64,000 nt of DNA from Ferrimonas aestuarii. Lineage in GTDB: Bacteria; Pseudomonadota; Gammaproteobacteria; Enterobacterales; Shewanellaceae. The stretch is taken from positions 1 to 64,000 of the forward strand of contig NZ_SWCJ01000001.1 of NCBI RefSeq assembly GCF_005116665.1. Reading direction: 5' to 3'. Positions 26,031 through 34,340 of this stretch are shown piece by piece; within the stretch, counting starts at the first letter, position 1, and each line of letters opens with the position of its first letter. The position numbers were made by a program, and so were the translations under genes. A model generated the notes under the pieces. The model did not search any database. It saw nothing but the letters and a program-made list of their open reading frames with translations, and was not told the origin of the DNA.

Positions 26031-26857
26031 TGCCAACCAAAAATCTTGAACCGGCACAATACCAAGAGTTTGCGCAGTTTTTGCAGCAGCAGTGCGGTAT
26101 CGTGCTAGGCGAGAACAAACAGTACCTTGTTCGCAGCCGTTTAAGCCCTCTAATGAAGCAACACAACATAGAGAGCATGGCTGAACTGGTTAAACAGGCG
26201 ATGCAGCCTCGAAACAAAGCCCTTCGTGTCGATGTGATTGAAGCAATGACCACGAACGAGACGTTTTGGTTTCGAGATAACTATCCTTATGAACTGTTAG
26301 GTTCTGAGCTTTTGCCTGAAATGGCCAAAGCGGGCAAACGAGTGCGTGTGTGGTCTTCTGCCTGTTCGTCAGGTCAAGAACCTTACTCCATGGCAATGAT
26401 AGTCAATGAAACTCGCTTGAAGCGCCCAGGCATGTTGATGAATGGCGTTGAGATTGTCGCGACCGATCTATCGACTCAGATTCTTGATCAAGCCAAAGCC
26501 GCGGAGTATGACGAGTTGGCGCTGACTCGAGGCCTTTCTCCTGAGCGACGTAAACAGTTTTTCGAGCCATCTCCAAAGGGGATGCGAGTTAAACAAGACG
26601 TACGTAATATGGTGAGTTTTCGCCAATTGAACCTTCTCGACAGCTACGCATTATTGGGCAAGTTTGACATCATCTTCTGTCGTAACGTGCTGATCTATTT
26701 CTCCGCTGCCGACAAAGGCAAGATCCTGCGGCAATTTGCTGCCGCTTTAAACCCTGGGGGCTATCTGGTGCTGGGGGCATCGGAATCTCTTGCAGGGTTA
26801 AGCGATGCATTCGAAATGGTGCGATATCCCTCTGGAATCGTGCATAGAAAGCGATAA
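26030..26857 (+). CDS. cheR: CheR: chemoreceptor glutamate methyltransferase
   Basis: This 275-residue protein starts at GTG 26030 within the cheV stop. It has the N-terminal helical CheR domain (YQEFAQFLQQQCGIVLGENK) and the SAM-binding domain with RVRVWSSACSSGQEPYS and FDIIFCRNVLIYF. It methylates chemoreceptor glutamates for adaptation. It is followed by a strong hairpin that also contains the flgB promoter. Confidence 0.96.
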   Translation: MPTKNLEPAQYQEFAQFLQQQCGIVLGENKQYLVRSRLSPLMKQHNIESMAELVKQAMQPRNKALRVDVIEAMTTNETFWFRDNYPYELLGSELLPEMAKAGKRVRVWSSACSSGQEPYSMAMIVNETRLKRPGMLMNGVEIVATDLSTQILDQAKAAEYDELALTRGLSPERRKQFFEPSPKGMRVKQDVRNMVSFRQLNLLDSYALLGKFDIIFCRNVLIYFSAADKGKILRQFAAALNPGGYLVLGASESLAGLSDAFEMVRYPSGIVHRKR

Positions 26858-26875
26858 GTCAGTTTTTTAAGATTC

Positions 26876-26904
26876 AAAAGGCGTGCGTTGGCACGCCTTT
26901 TGCT
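26876..26904 (+). terminator. Terminator of cheV-cheR overlapping the flgB promoter
   Basis: A perfect 11-bp stem, AAAAGGCGTGC pairing with GCACGCCTTTT around GTTG, is followed by GCTTTTC. The right arm is also the upstream part of the flgB sigma-54 promoter. Confidence 0.8.
26889..26904 (+). promoter_or_regulatory. Sigma-54 promoter of the flgBCDE operon
   Basis: TGGCACG-CCTT-TTGCT is a perfect match to the consensus, with GG at 26890-26891 and GC at 26902-26903. It lies about 33 nt before the flgB start and inside the cheR terminator hairpin. Confidence 0.92.
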
Positions 26905-26936
26905 TTTCTAGTGGTAGTTATTTTTTGGAGGCAAGC

Positions 26937-27338
26937 ATGGCCATCTCTTTTGATAAAGCGTTAGGCATTCATCAGTACAGCGTGGGCGTTCGTTCCGAGC
27001 GTGCTGAAGTGCTTGCCAACAACATTGCGAATGTGGATACGCCGAACTTTAAAGCTCAGGATCTGGACTTCGACCAAGCGTTGGAGCAGGCGCAACGAGG
27101 GCAATCTTCAGGCATGAAGATGGCGGCAACCGATGACCGCCACTTTGATCTCGGCATTGAACCGGTTGCCGGTTTGGCCTACCGAGTTCCGATGCAACCG
27201 GACACCGGTGATGGCAATACCGTTGATCTGGATATGGAACGTAATCAGTTCATGCAGAACAACTTAGAGCAGCAGATGTCTCTGGAGTTTCTTGGCAGCA
27301 AATTCACTGGCATGCGTAAAGCGATTCGAGGCGATTAA
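26937..27338 (+). CDS. flgB: FlgB: flagellar proximal rod protein
   Basis: The 133-residue product from ATG 26937 (TTGGAGG 7 nt upstream) has the rod signature NNIANVDTPNFKAQDLDF and a helical C-terminus. It forms the proximal rod with FlgC and FlgF. It is first gene of flgBCDE. An in-frame extension upstream to 26883 would read through the promoter and terminator and is rejected. Confidence 0.96.
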   Translation: MAISFDKALGIHQYSVGVRSERAEVLANNIANVDTPNFKAQDLDFDQALEQAQRGQSSGMKMAATDDRHFDLGIEPVAGLAYRVPMQPDTGDGNTVDLDMERNQFMQNNLEQQMSLEFLGSKFTGMRKAIRGD

Positions 27339-27340
27339 TT

Positions 27341-27760
27341 ATGAGTCTATTTAATATCTTTGATGTGTCCGGCTCAGGTATGTCAGCGCAGAATGTACGC
27401 CTGAATACCACCGCCAGTAACATCGCTAACGCCAATTCGGTGAGCAGCAGTGCCGGAGAAACCTATCGTGCTCGCCAACCGGTGTTTGAGGCTCAGTTGA
27501 ATGAGTTTAGTGCTCAGCAGCAGGCGGCATCTGGTGTAACCGTTAAGGGCATCGTTGAAAGCGATAAACCTCTAATTCGTGAATTCAGTCCTAATCACCC
27601 GATGGCGGACGAAGACGGCTACATCTACAAACCTAATGTCAATGTAGTGGAGGAGATGGCCAACATGATCTCCGCGTCTCGCAGCTATCAAGCCAACGTG
27701 GAAGTGGCCGATGCGGCAAAGAACTTGGCTAAGCAAACCCTAAGACTTGGTAAGGGGTAA
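27341..27760 (+). CDS. flgC: FlgC: flagellar proximal rod protein
   Basis: This 139-residue rod protein has SGSGMSAQNVRLNTTASNIANANSV near the N-terminus and NVNVVEEMANMISASRSYQANVEV near the C-terminus, both standard for FlgC. It begins 3 nt after flgB. Confidence 0.96.
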   Translation: MSLFNIFDVSGSGMSAQNVRLNTTASNIANANSVSSSAGETYRARQPVFEAQLNEFSAQQQAASGVTVKGIVESDKPLIREFSPNHPMADEDGYIYKPNVNVVEEMANMISASRSYQANVEVADAAKNLAKQTLRLGKG

Positions 27761-27764
27761 GTGA

Positions 27765-28451
27765 ATGAGTAGCACGATCGATAACAGCTTTGTTAATTCG
27801 CTGAAATGGCAGGAGGAGAAAAACCTTCCTGAAGCGAATAACAATCAGGCGTTAACTCAAGAAGACTTCTTCTCGCTGCTGTCGCAGCAGTTGTCGATGC
27901 AAGATCCGTTTAAGCCGGTGGATAACGACCAGATGATCTCTCAGATGTCGTCGTTTGCCACCGTGGATGGCATCAACACGCTTAACGAAGAGATTCAGAA
28001 CATGAACACCATGATGAATTCGAGCCAAGCGCTTGAAGCCAGCAGCTTGGTGGGTCAAAAGGTTCTTATCCCTTCCGCGACCGGTAGCAGTGATGGTGTC
28101 AACCCAATGACCGGTGTGATCTCGGCACCGACCGGCGTCGACGACATGACCATTAAGGTTAAGGATGAAGCAGGTCAAATTGTATCGACCTTGAAGGTAC
28201 CAGCTGGCAATGGCGGTAACGTCGATTTCAGCTGGGATGGTACCGATGGCAATGGCAAGACCTTGCCAGCAGGCAACTACTCCTTTACCGCTGAAGCGTT
28301 AGTGGATGGAAAAACAGAATCCTTACCAGTCTTTACTTATGCTCATGTGTCCAGTGTGACTTTGGGCGGAGCCAATTTTGATACAGTCCTGAATCTGCGC
28401 GGTGTTGGTGGAGTTAAACTCGCCGATGTCTTGGCAGTCGCAGAAGGGTAA
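27765..28451 (+). CDS. flgD: FlgD: hook assembly scaffold (cap)
   Basis: This 228-residue protein has the FlgD N-terminal DFFSLLSQQLSMQDPFKPVDND block and a C-terminal FlgD Ig/Tudor-like part (FSWDGTDGNGKTLPAGNYSF). It caps the growing hook and is not retained in the final structure. It is spaced for translation within flgBCDE. Confidence 0.95.
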   Translation: MSSTIDNSFVNSLKWQEEKNLPEANNNQALTQEDFFSLLSQQLSMQDPFKPVDNDQMISQMSSFATVDGINTLNEEIQNMNTMMNSSQALEASSLVGQKVLIPSATGSSDGVNPMTGVISAPTGVDDMTIKVKDEAGQIVSTLKVPAGNGGNVDFSWDGTDGNGKTLPAGNYSFTAEALVDGKTESLPVFTYAHVSSVTLGGANFDTVLNLRGVGGVKLADVLAVAEG

Positions 28452-28465
28452 ACGAGGAAAAGCAG

Positions 28466-29851
28466 ATGTCTTTTAATATTTCACTCAGCGGTCTAAACGC
28501 CGCCCAGAAAGATCTGGATACCACTTCGAACAACATTGCCAACGTCAACACCGTCGGTTTTAAAGAGTCTCGCGCAGAATTTGCCGATGTCTACTCTGCC
28601 TCGCTGTTCAGTAACAGCAAAACTCAGGTAGGTAGTGGTGTGTCGACCTCCATGGTGGCACAGCAGTTCCACCAAGGATCGCTGCAGTTTACCAACAACG
28701 CGTTGGATCTGGCGATCAACGGCAACGGCATGTTTATCACCACTCCAGAGTTTGGTTCTCAAGATTACAGCTACACCCGAGCGGGTGCATTCAAGCTAAA
28801 CGACAGCAACTTTATGGTGGACTCTCAGGGTAACTACCTGATGGCGCTGCCGGTGAACGAAGATGGTTCGGTTAAATCGGTGAGCTTGAGCGAAACCAAA
28901 CCGATTCAGATTCCTCAGACTGCGGGCCAGCCGAAGTCCACCGAAGAGGTTCGTATGTCTATGAACCTGCCGGCGGCAGAGGGCTCCCATGATCCGGCAA
29001 ACTTTGACCCAACGGATCCAACCACCTATAACAATGCGACTTCTATTACCATCTACGATTCTCTTGGTGAGCCGCACATTCAGACCCAGTACTTCTTGAA
29101 ACCCACTGGTGGTGCGCTTAACAACGATAACCAGTGGATCACTTACGTAACTATCGATGACAAACCTGTGGACTTTGCGGATGCGGCGGGTGTGCCTTTG
29201 GCTGCGGTAAACTGGGATCAAGATACCAATGGTGATGGTGTGGCTGATGGTACTCAGACGGCGATCACCCCCAGTGGTCACGTTGGTGCGGTGATCTCCT
29301 TTGACGATACCGGTAACTACCTAGGCTCGGATCCGGCAACCATGATCACTCAGGAGCTAGGTACCGGCGTTAATGGCGCAGGCGTATTAGGTCCGGGTGT
29401 GGATGGCACTCAGCGACTGGATCTTAAGTTTGATAACCCAACTCAGTTTGCGTCGGCGTTTGAAGTGACGGCCCTAAGCCAAGACGGTTCCACCGTGGGT
29501 CGATTGACCAACGTTGAGGTGTCTTCCGATGGCTTGGTGAATGCTACCTATTCAAACGGCACCCAAGAAGCTCTGGGGAAAGTGGCTTTAGCTCGCTTTG
29601 CCAACGAACAGGGTTTGAGTCAGCAGGGCAACACCTCTTGGAAGTCGACACAGGATTCCGGTGTGGCGCTGGTGGGTGAACCGAACACGGGAACGTTCGG
29701 GAATATCAACTCTGCCGCGCTTGAGCAGTCGAACACCGATTTGACAACGGAATTGGTGGATCTCATCAGTGCTCAGCGCAACTTCCAAGCCAACTCCCGG
29801 GCGCTGGATATCTCGAATCAGCTGCAACAAAACATCCTGCAGATTCGATAA
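28466..29851 (+). CDS. flgE: FlgE: flagellar hook protein
   Basis: This 461-residue protein has the rod/hook N-terminus (SGLNAAQKDLDTTSNNIANV) and C-terminal LTTELVDLISAQRNFQANSRALD motif, with a variable mid-region for hook domains D1 and D2. A hairpin follows it, and a new sigma-54 promoter precedes flgF. Confidence 0.96.
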   Translation: MSFNISLSGLNAAQKDLDTTSNNIANVNTVGFKESRAEFADVYSASLFSNSKTQVGSGVSTSMVAQQFHQGSLQFTNNALDLAINGNGMFITTPEFGSQDYSYTRAGAFKLNDSNFMVDSQGNYLMALPVNEDGSVKSVSLSETKPIQIPQTAGQPKSTEEVRMSMNLPAAEGSHDPANFDPTDPTTYNNATSITIYDSLGEPHIQTQYFLKPTGGALNNDNQWITYVTIDDKPVDFADAAGVPLAAVNWDQDTNGDGVADGTQTAITPSGHVGAVISFDDTGNYLGSDPATMITQELGTGVNGAGVLGPGVDGTQRLDLKFDNPTQFASAFEVTALSQDGSTVGRLTNVEVSSDGLVNATYSNGTQEALGKVALARFANEQGLSQQGNTSWKSTQDSGVALVGEPNTGTFGNINSAALEQSNTDLTTELVDLISAQRNFQANSRALDISNQLQQNILQIR

Positions 29852-29861
29852 GATTGCCACT

Positions 29862-29888
29862 TTGCCGCCCCCATCCTGTGGGCGGCAA
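29862..29888 (+). terminator. Hairpin after flgE
   Basis: TTGCCGCCC pairs with GGGCGGCAA around a 9-nt loop. The following sequence is pyrimidine-rich, but not a clean T-run, so it may be a partial terminator between hook and distal-rod genes. Confidence 0.55.
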
Positions 29889-29961
29889 CCCCTTTCCTCT
29901 TCCCCCGTTATTAATTCCTCAAAAGCCGCCTAAACAGTTAGTTTCCCGATAAAAAATCAAA

Positions 29962-29977
29962 TGGCACACATATTGCT
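29962..29977 (+). promoter_or_regulatory. Sigma-54 promoter of flgFGHIJ(KL)
   Basis: TGGCACA-CATA-TTGCT matches the consensus with GG and GC at correct spacing, 44 nt before the flgF start. Confidence 0.9.
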
Positions 29978-30021
29978 TTAATGTTGGCAACGTTAGTTTA
30001 TTGTCATCTTTGGAGCCATCA

Positions 30022-30762
30022 GTGGATAACATGCTCTACATCGCCGCATCCGGTGCCAGCCAGAACATGAACGCCCTCGGCGTGCACGCCAACAACTTGG
30101 CGAATGCTCGCACCGACGGCTTCAAGGCTGACCTGCATCAAGCGCGCAGCATGCAAGCTTTTGGTGAGGGTTTGCCGACCCGAGTGTTTGCCATGACGGA
30201 ACGACCAGCCAGCAATTTTGATGGCGGTGCCATTAAAACCACCCAGCGCGATCTAGACGTTGCCATCAAAGGGGAAGGTTGGTTTGTGGTTGAAGATCTT
30301 CAAGGCAACGAGGCGCTGAGTCGTAATGGCTCCCTTAAGGTTGATGAGAGCGGATTGTTATTAAACTCCCATGGGGATCCCATGGTTGGTGAAAACGGCC
30401 CCATTTTATTGCCGCTGCCGATTGAGAAAGTGGAGATCGCCAGCAATGGTGTGATCACCGTCCGTCCAGCTGGCGCCCCAGCTAACGAGATGGAAGAGAT
30501 TGGCCAGCTTAAGTTGGTTAATCCTGAGATCAATACCCTGACCAAGGGCGAAGATGGCCTGTTTCGAAATCTAGACAATAACGACTACGTGGCTGACATC
30601 AATGTAGAAGTACTCAGCGGCGCCATCGAAGGCAGCAACGTAAGTCCTGTGCATGAATTGGTGGGCATGATTGAGATGCAGCGCCAGTTTGATATGCAAC
30701 TGAAAATGATGAAAACCGCGGAAGAAAACGACCGTTCAGCTGCAAAGCTGCTTCGGGTGTAA
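30022..30762 (+). CDS. flgF: FlgF: flagellar proximal rod protein
   Basis: Start GTG 30022 (read as Met-Asp-Asn-Met-Leu-Tyr) is chosen because GGAG is 7 nt upstream and it gives the standard FlgF N-terminus (YIAASGASQNMNALGVHANN). An earlier in-frame TTG at 30001 is unlikely. The 246-residue product has FlgF/FlgG family signatures, including SPVHELVGMIEMQRQF near the C-terminus. Confidence 0.94.
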   Translation: MDNMLYIAASGASQNMNALGVHANNLANARTDGFKADLHQARSMQAFGEGLPTRVFAMTERPASNFDGGAIKTTQRDLDVAIKGEGWFVVEDLQGNEALSRNGSLKVDESGLLLNSHGDPMVGENGPILLPLPIEKVEIASNGVITVRPAGAPANEMEEIGQLKLVNPEINTLTKGEDGLFRNLDNNDYVADINVEVLSGAIEGSNVSPVHELVGMIEMQRQFDMQLKMMKTAEENDRSAAKLLRV

Positions 30763-30785
30763 CCAGAGAAAAGGGATAGCAGCAA

Positions 30786-31574
30786 ATGCAACCAGCACTG
30801 TGGATCAGTAAAACCGGCCTAGATGCCCAACAAACTGAAATTGCGAATATTTCTAATAACCTGGCCAACGCCAGTACTGTCGGTTTCAAGAAGAGTCGAG
30901 CAGTTTTTGAAGACCTTTTGTATCAGACCATCAACCAAGCTGGTGGCATTAGCGCCCAAAACACCGAGCTGCCTAATGGCCTGACTCTAGGTGCAGGTAC
31001 CAAGGTCGCGGCGACTCAACGCATCTTTTCACAGGGCAATATGCTAACCACTGAGAACAGCATGGATCTGATGATTGATGGCCCTGGCTTCTTCCAGATT
31101 CAGATGCCTGATGGCACCCAAGCCTACAGCCGTAATGGTCAGTTCACCCTGGACGAAGAGGGGCAGATGGTTACCCCTGGATCTGGCTTTGTATTGGATC
31201 CTGGCATTCAAATCCCTGAGGACGCCCAGTCTATTTCGGTGTCTGCTGAAGGTGAGGTTTCCGTACGAGTGCCGGGTCAGGCGGAAAACGTGGTGGTTGG
31301 TCAGATTGAGATCAGCAACTTCATTAATGCCAGCGGCCTTGAGCCTATTGGACAGAACCTGTTTCTTGAGACGGGTGCCAGCGGAGCGCCAATTGCCGGT
31401 GTTCCTAGCCTGGATGGTTTGGGTTCGATTCGTCAGGGCGCCTTGGAGACTTCCAATGTGAACGTCACCGAAGAGCTGGTGAATATGATTGAAGCTCAGC
31501 GCGTCTACGAGATGAACTCCAAGGTGATCTCCACCGTGGATCAGATGTTGGCTAACCTGAACCAGCAGCTGTAA
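30786..31574 (+). CDS. flgG: FlgG: flagellar distal rod protein
   Basis: This 262-residue protein begins MQPALWISKTGLDAQQTEI and has SNNLANASTVGFKKSRA and the C-terminal NVTEELVNMIEAQRVYEMNS motif. It is the usual length for FlgG. It forms the distal rod that runs through the L and P rings. Confidence 0.97.
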   Translation: MQPALWISKTGLDAQQTEIANISNNLANASTVGFKKSRAVFEDLLYQTINQAGGISAQNTELPNGLTLGAGTKVAATQRIFSQGNMLTTENSMDLMIDGPGFFQIQMPDGTQAYSRNGQFTLDEEGQMVTPGSGFVLDPGIQIPEDAQSISVSAEGEVSVRVPGQAENVVVGQIEISNFINASGLEPIGQNLFLETGASGAPIAGVPSLDGLGSIRQGALETSNVNVTEELVNMIEAQRVYEMNSKVISTVDQMLANLNQQL

Positions 31575-31583
31575 GGAGTTAAG

Positions 31584-32255
31584 ATGAGAGTTGTCATTGG
31601 TTTATTGAGTGTGCTGGTATTAGCGGGATGTACCACTCCAGGTGGCCCACTACCGGATGACCCCTATTTTGCGCCGGTATATCCGGATCTGCCACCGACC
31701 CAGGTGGTTACCACAGGCTCCATTTTCCAAGACTCTTACTCCAATGAGCTTTATTCCGATATTAAAGCTCACCGCGTTGGTGATGTGATTACGGTACAGT
31801 TGATTGAGTCGACGAAAGCCAAGAAAAGTGCCACCAATGAGATCACCAAAGATAACTCCATGGAGCTCAGCCCAATCAGTGCTGGTGGCCAGCCGGTGAC
31901 CATCGACGGCCGAACCATCGACCTGAGCTATAACGAAGCCTTGGATATGTCGAAAGAAGCTGATGCGGATCAAAGCAACAGCCTTAACGGCTCTATCTCG
32001 GTAAACGTGTTGCAGGTGCTGACTAACGGTAATCTAGTGATTCGTGGTGAAAAGTGGATCACCATCAACGAAGGCGAAGAGTACATTCGATTGACCGGCC
32101 TGATTCGTCCACGAGACATCAAACCGGACAACACCATCGATTCGACTCGCGTGGCCAACGCGCGAATTCAGTACAGCGGCACAGGTACCTTTGCTGAATC
32201 ACAAAAGACCGGTTGGCTAGCCGCCTTCTTCAACGGTCCACTTTGGCCATTTTAA
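31584..32255 (+). CDS. flgH: FlgH: flagellar L-ring lipoprotein
   Basis: This 223-residue lipoprotein has lipobox LAGC at residues 13-16, then [28 protein letters not shown] and ending [27 protein letters not shown], all conserved in FlgH. It forms the outer-membrane bushing. Confidence 0.97.
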   Translation: MRVVIGLLSVLVLAGCTTPGGPLPDDPYFAPVYPDLPPTQVVTTGSIFQDSYSNELYSDIKAHRVGDVITVQLIESTKAKKSATNEITKDNSMELSPISAGGQPVTIDGRTIDLSYNEALDMSKEADADQSNSLNGSISVNVLQVLTNGNLVIRGEKWITINEGEEYIRLTGLIRPRDIKPDNTIDSTRVANARIQYSGTGTFAESQKTGWLAAFFNGPLWPF

Positions 32256-32264
32256 GGGGACAGC

Positions 32265-33353
32265 ATGAAACGTTTCACTTGGTTATTAGCTCTGATATTA
32301 GTTGTTCCCAATGCCTTGGCGATGCGCCTGAAAGACATCACCGATGTTCAAGGGGTTCGCAGTAACCAATTGGTTGGTTATGGTTTGGTTGTGGGTTTAC
32401 CGGGAACCGGCGAAAAAGGCCGCTTCACCGAGCAGAGTTTTACCACCATGCTGTCTAACTTCGGCATTAATTTGCCGCCAGGTGCACGCCCTAAACTGAA
32501 GAACGTTGCTGCGGTAGCGGTTCATGCAGAGTTGCCGCCTTTTACCAAACCCGGTCAGCAGATCGACATTACCGTGTCTTCGGTAGGCAGCGCCAAAAGT
32601 CTGCGAGGCGGAACCTTGCTGCAAACCTTCCTTAAAGGTGCTGATGGCAATGTGTATGCCTTGGCGCAAGGATCTCTAGTGGTTTCCGGCTTCAGTGCGG
32701 AAGGGGCCGATGGCTCCAAGGTGATTCAAAATACTCCGACGGTAGGCCGCATCCCCAACGGTGCCATGGTTGAACGCAGCGTACCGACGCCCTTCGGCAA
32801 CGGCGACTTTTTGACGTTTAACTTACACCGTCCTGATTTCTCAACCGCAAAAAGAGTGGCCGATACCATCAATGGTTTGCTTGGACCTGGCGTGGCTCGA
32901 GCTCAAGACGCCACGTCGATTCAGGTGTCAGCACCGCGAGACCGCTCTCAGCGTGTCTCTTACCTAGCGACGCTCGAGAACCTGCAGGTAGAGCCTGCGG
33001 ACGAAGCGGCTAAGGTGATTGTCAACTCTCGTACTGGCACCATTGTGGTTGGTAAAGATGTGCAGCTGCTGCCAGCGGCCATCACCCATGGTGGCCTAAC
33101 GGTGACCATCTCCGAAACCCTGCAAACGGCACAACCAAACCCTTTCACTCAGGCTCAGCCTGTGGTTACGCCTAATAGCACCATTGGTATTGAGCAGAGC
33201 AATAGCCGCATGTTTAAGTTCAACCCCGGAGTGACTTTGGATGAGCTGGTGCGAGCGGTCAACGAAGTGGGCGCGGCACCATCAGATTTGATGGCCATCC
33301 TCGAATCACTGTCGCAAGCCGGCGCGCTTCGCGGTGAACTGGTTATCATCTAG
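32265..33353 (+). CDS. flgI: FlgI: flagellar P-ring protein
   Basis: This 362-residue periplasmic protein has a signal peptide (ending NALA) followed by [20 protein letters not shown] and [20 protein letters not shown], standard in FlgI. It assembles the peptidoglycan ring with help from FlgA. Confidence 0.97.
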   Translation: MKRFTWLLALILVVPNALAMRLKDITDVQGVRSNQLVGYGLVVGLPGTGEKGRFTEQSFTTMLSNFGINLPPGARPKLKNVAAVAVHAELPPFTKPGQQIDITVSSVGSAKSLRGGTLLQTFLKGADGNVYALAQGSLVVSGFSAEGADGSKVIQNTPTVGRIPNGAMVERSVPTPFGNGDFLTFNLHRPDFSTAKRVADTINGLLGPGVARAQDATSIQVSAPRDRSQRVSYLATLENLQVEPADEAAKVIVNSRTGTIVVGKDVQLLPAAITHGGLTVTISETLQTAQPNPFTQAQPVVTPNSTIGIEQSNSRMFKFNPGVTLDELVRAVNEVGAAPSDLMAILESLSQAGALRGELVII

Positions 33354-33362
33354 GGGAACGCT

Positions 33363-34340
33363 GTGGGGCCACTTAAGACACAAACTCAAAATTACATGGA
33401 TCTTGCCTCCATTGACGATCTTCGCCGTCAGGCGAAGGAAGATCCTAATGCGAGTTTGAAGCAGGTCGCGCTGCAGTTTGAAGGGATCTTCCTGGGGATG
33501 ATGCTCAAAGAGATGCGCAGTGCCAATGCCGTGTTTGAGACCGACAGCCCCTTCAATAGCCAGACCTCAAAGTTTTACCAAGATATGCAAGACAAGCAGA
33601 TGGTTACAGAGCTGTCTGAAGCGGGAAGTCTAGGTCTTGCCGATTTGATTGTCGCCCAGTTGGGGGGCGATGAGCAGTTGACTCCAGCTAGCGCTTTAAG
33701 AGGGCCCATTGGCGCGGATGCACATGGCGTTCTAACGCCGGAGTCTGCGGCGAGTAAAGCGATGTCGGTAGCAAACGCCAGTGCAGAAACAAACATATCT
33801 CAAAATCATGCTGATCTGCCGAAACCGCCATTGGCCGCTGCCATTAATCCTGAGCCGGATTACCATGAGCCTCGACAGTTCATTCAGAGTTTGCTGCCCC
33901 ACGCGCAAAAGGCGTCCTCTCAATTGGGGGTTAGCCCGCAAGTGCTGATTGCTCAGTCGGCTCTGGAAACGGGGTGGGGACGTAAAGTGCTCTCCAGTGA
34001 ACAGGGCAGCAGCAATAACCTGTTTAACATTAAGGCTGGCAGTGAGTGGCAGGGCGAAACCCTAGCTATCGATGCTCTTGAGGTCGAGCAAGGGGTGCCG
34101 GTTAAGCGTCGCTCTGAGTTTCGCATCTATGAGGACATCGCCCAGAGTTTTAATGACTACGTGGATTTTGTGCAGAAACCCCGTTATCAAGATGCCCTAG
34201 ACGCGGGCAGTGACGAAGGCTTTATTCGAGGCCTGCAGCAGGGCGGCTATGCCACGGATCCTAACTACGCCGATAAGGTGATGGGCATCATGAAAAGAAT
34301 GATATCAGACAGCGAGTTGTGGTCTGGAGGAGATAGATAA
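33363..34340 (+). CDS. flgJ: FlgJ: rod-cap protein with peptidoglycan hydrolase domain
   Basis: This 325-residue protein starts at GTG 33363. An N-terminal rod-binding domain (QVALQFEGIFLGMMLKEMRSA) is joined to a C-terminal glucosaminidase domain (from about 175) with the catalytic Glu202 in SALETGWGRK. It guides rod assembly and opens the peptidoglycan. Its last base is the first base of flgK (TAATG). Confidence 0.96.
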   Translation: MGPLKTQTQNYMDLASIDDLRRQAKEDPNASLKQVALQFEGIFLGMMLKEMRSANAVFETDSPFNSQTSKFYQDMQDKQMVTELSEAGSLGLADLIVAQLGGDEQLTPASALRGPIGADAHGVLTPESAASKAMSVANASAETNISQNHADLPKPPLAAAINPEPDYHEPRQFIQSLLPHAQKASSQLGVSPQVLIAQSALETGWGRKVLSSEQGSSNNLFNIKAGSEWQGETLAIDALEVEQGVPVKRRSEFRIYEDIAQSFNDYVDFVQKPRYQDALDAGSDEGFIRGLQQGGYATDPNYADKVMGIMKRMISDSELWSGGDR

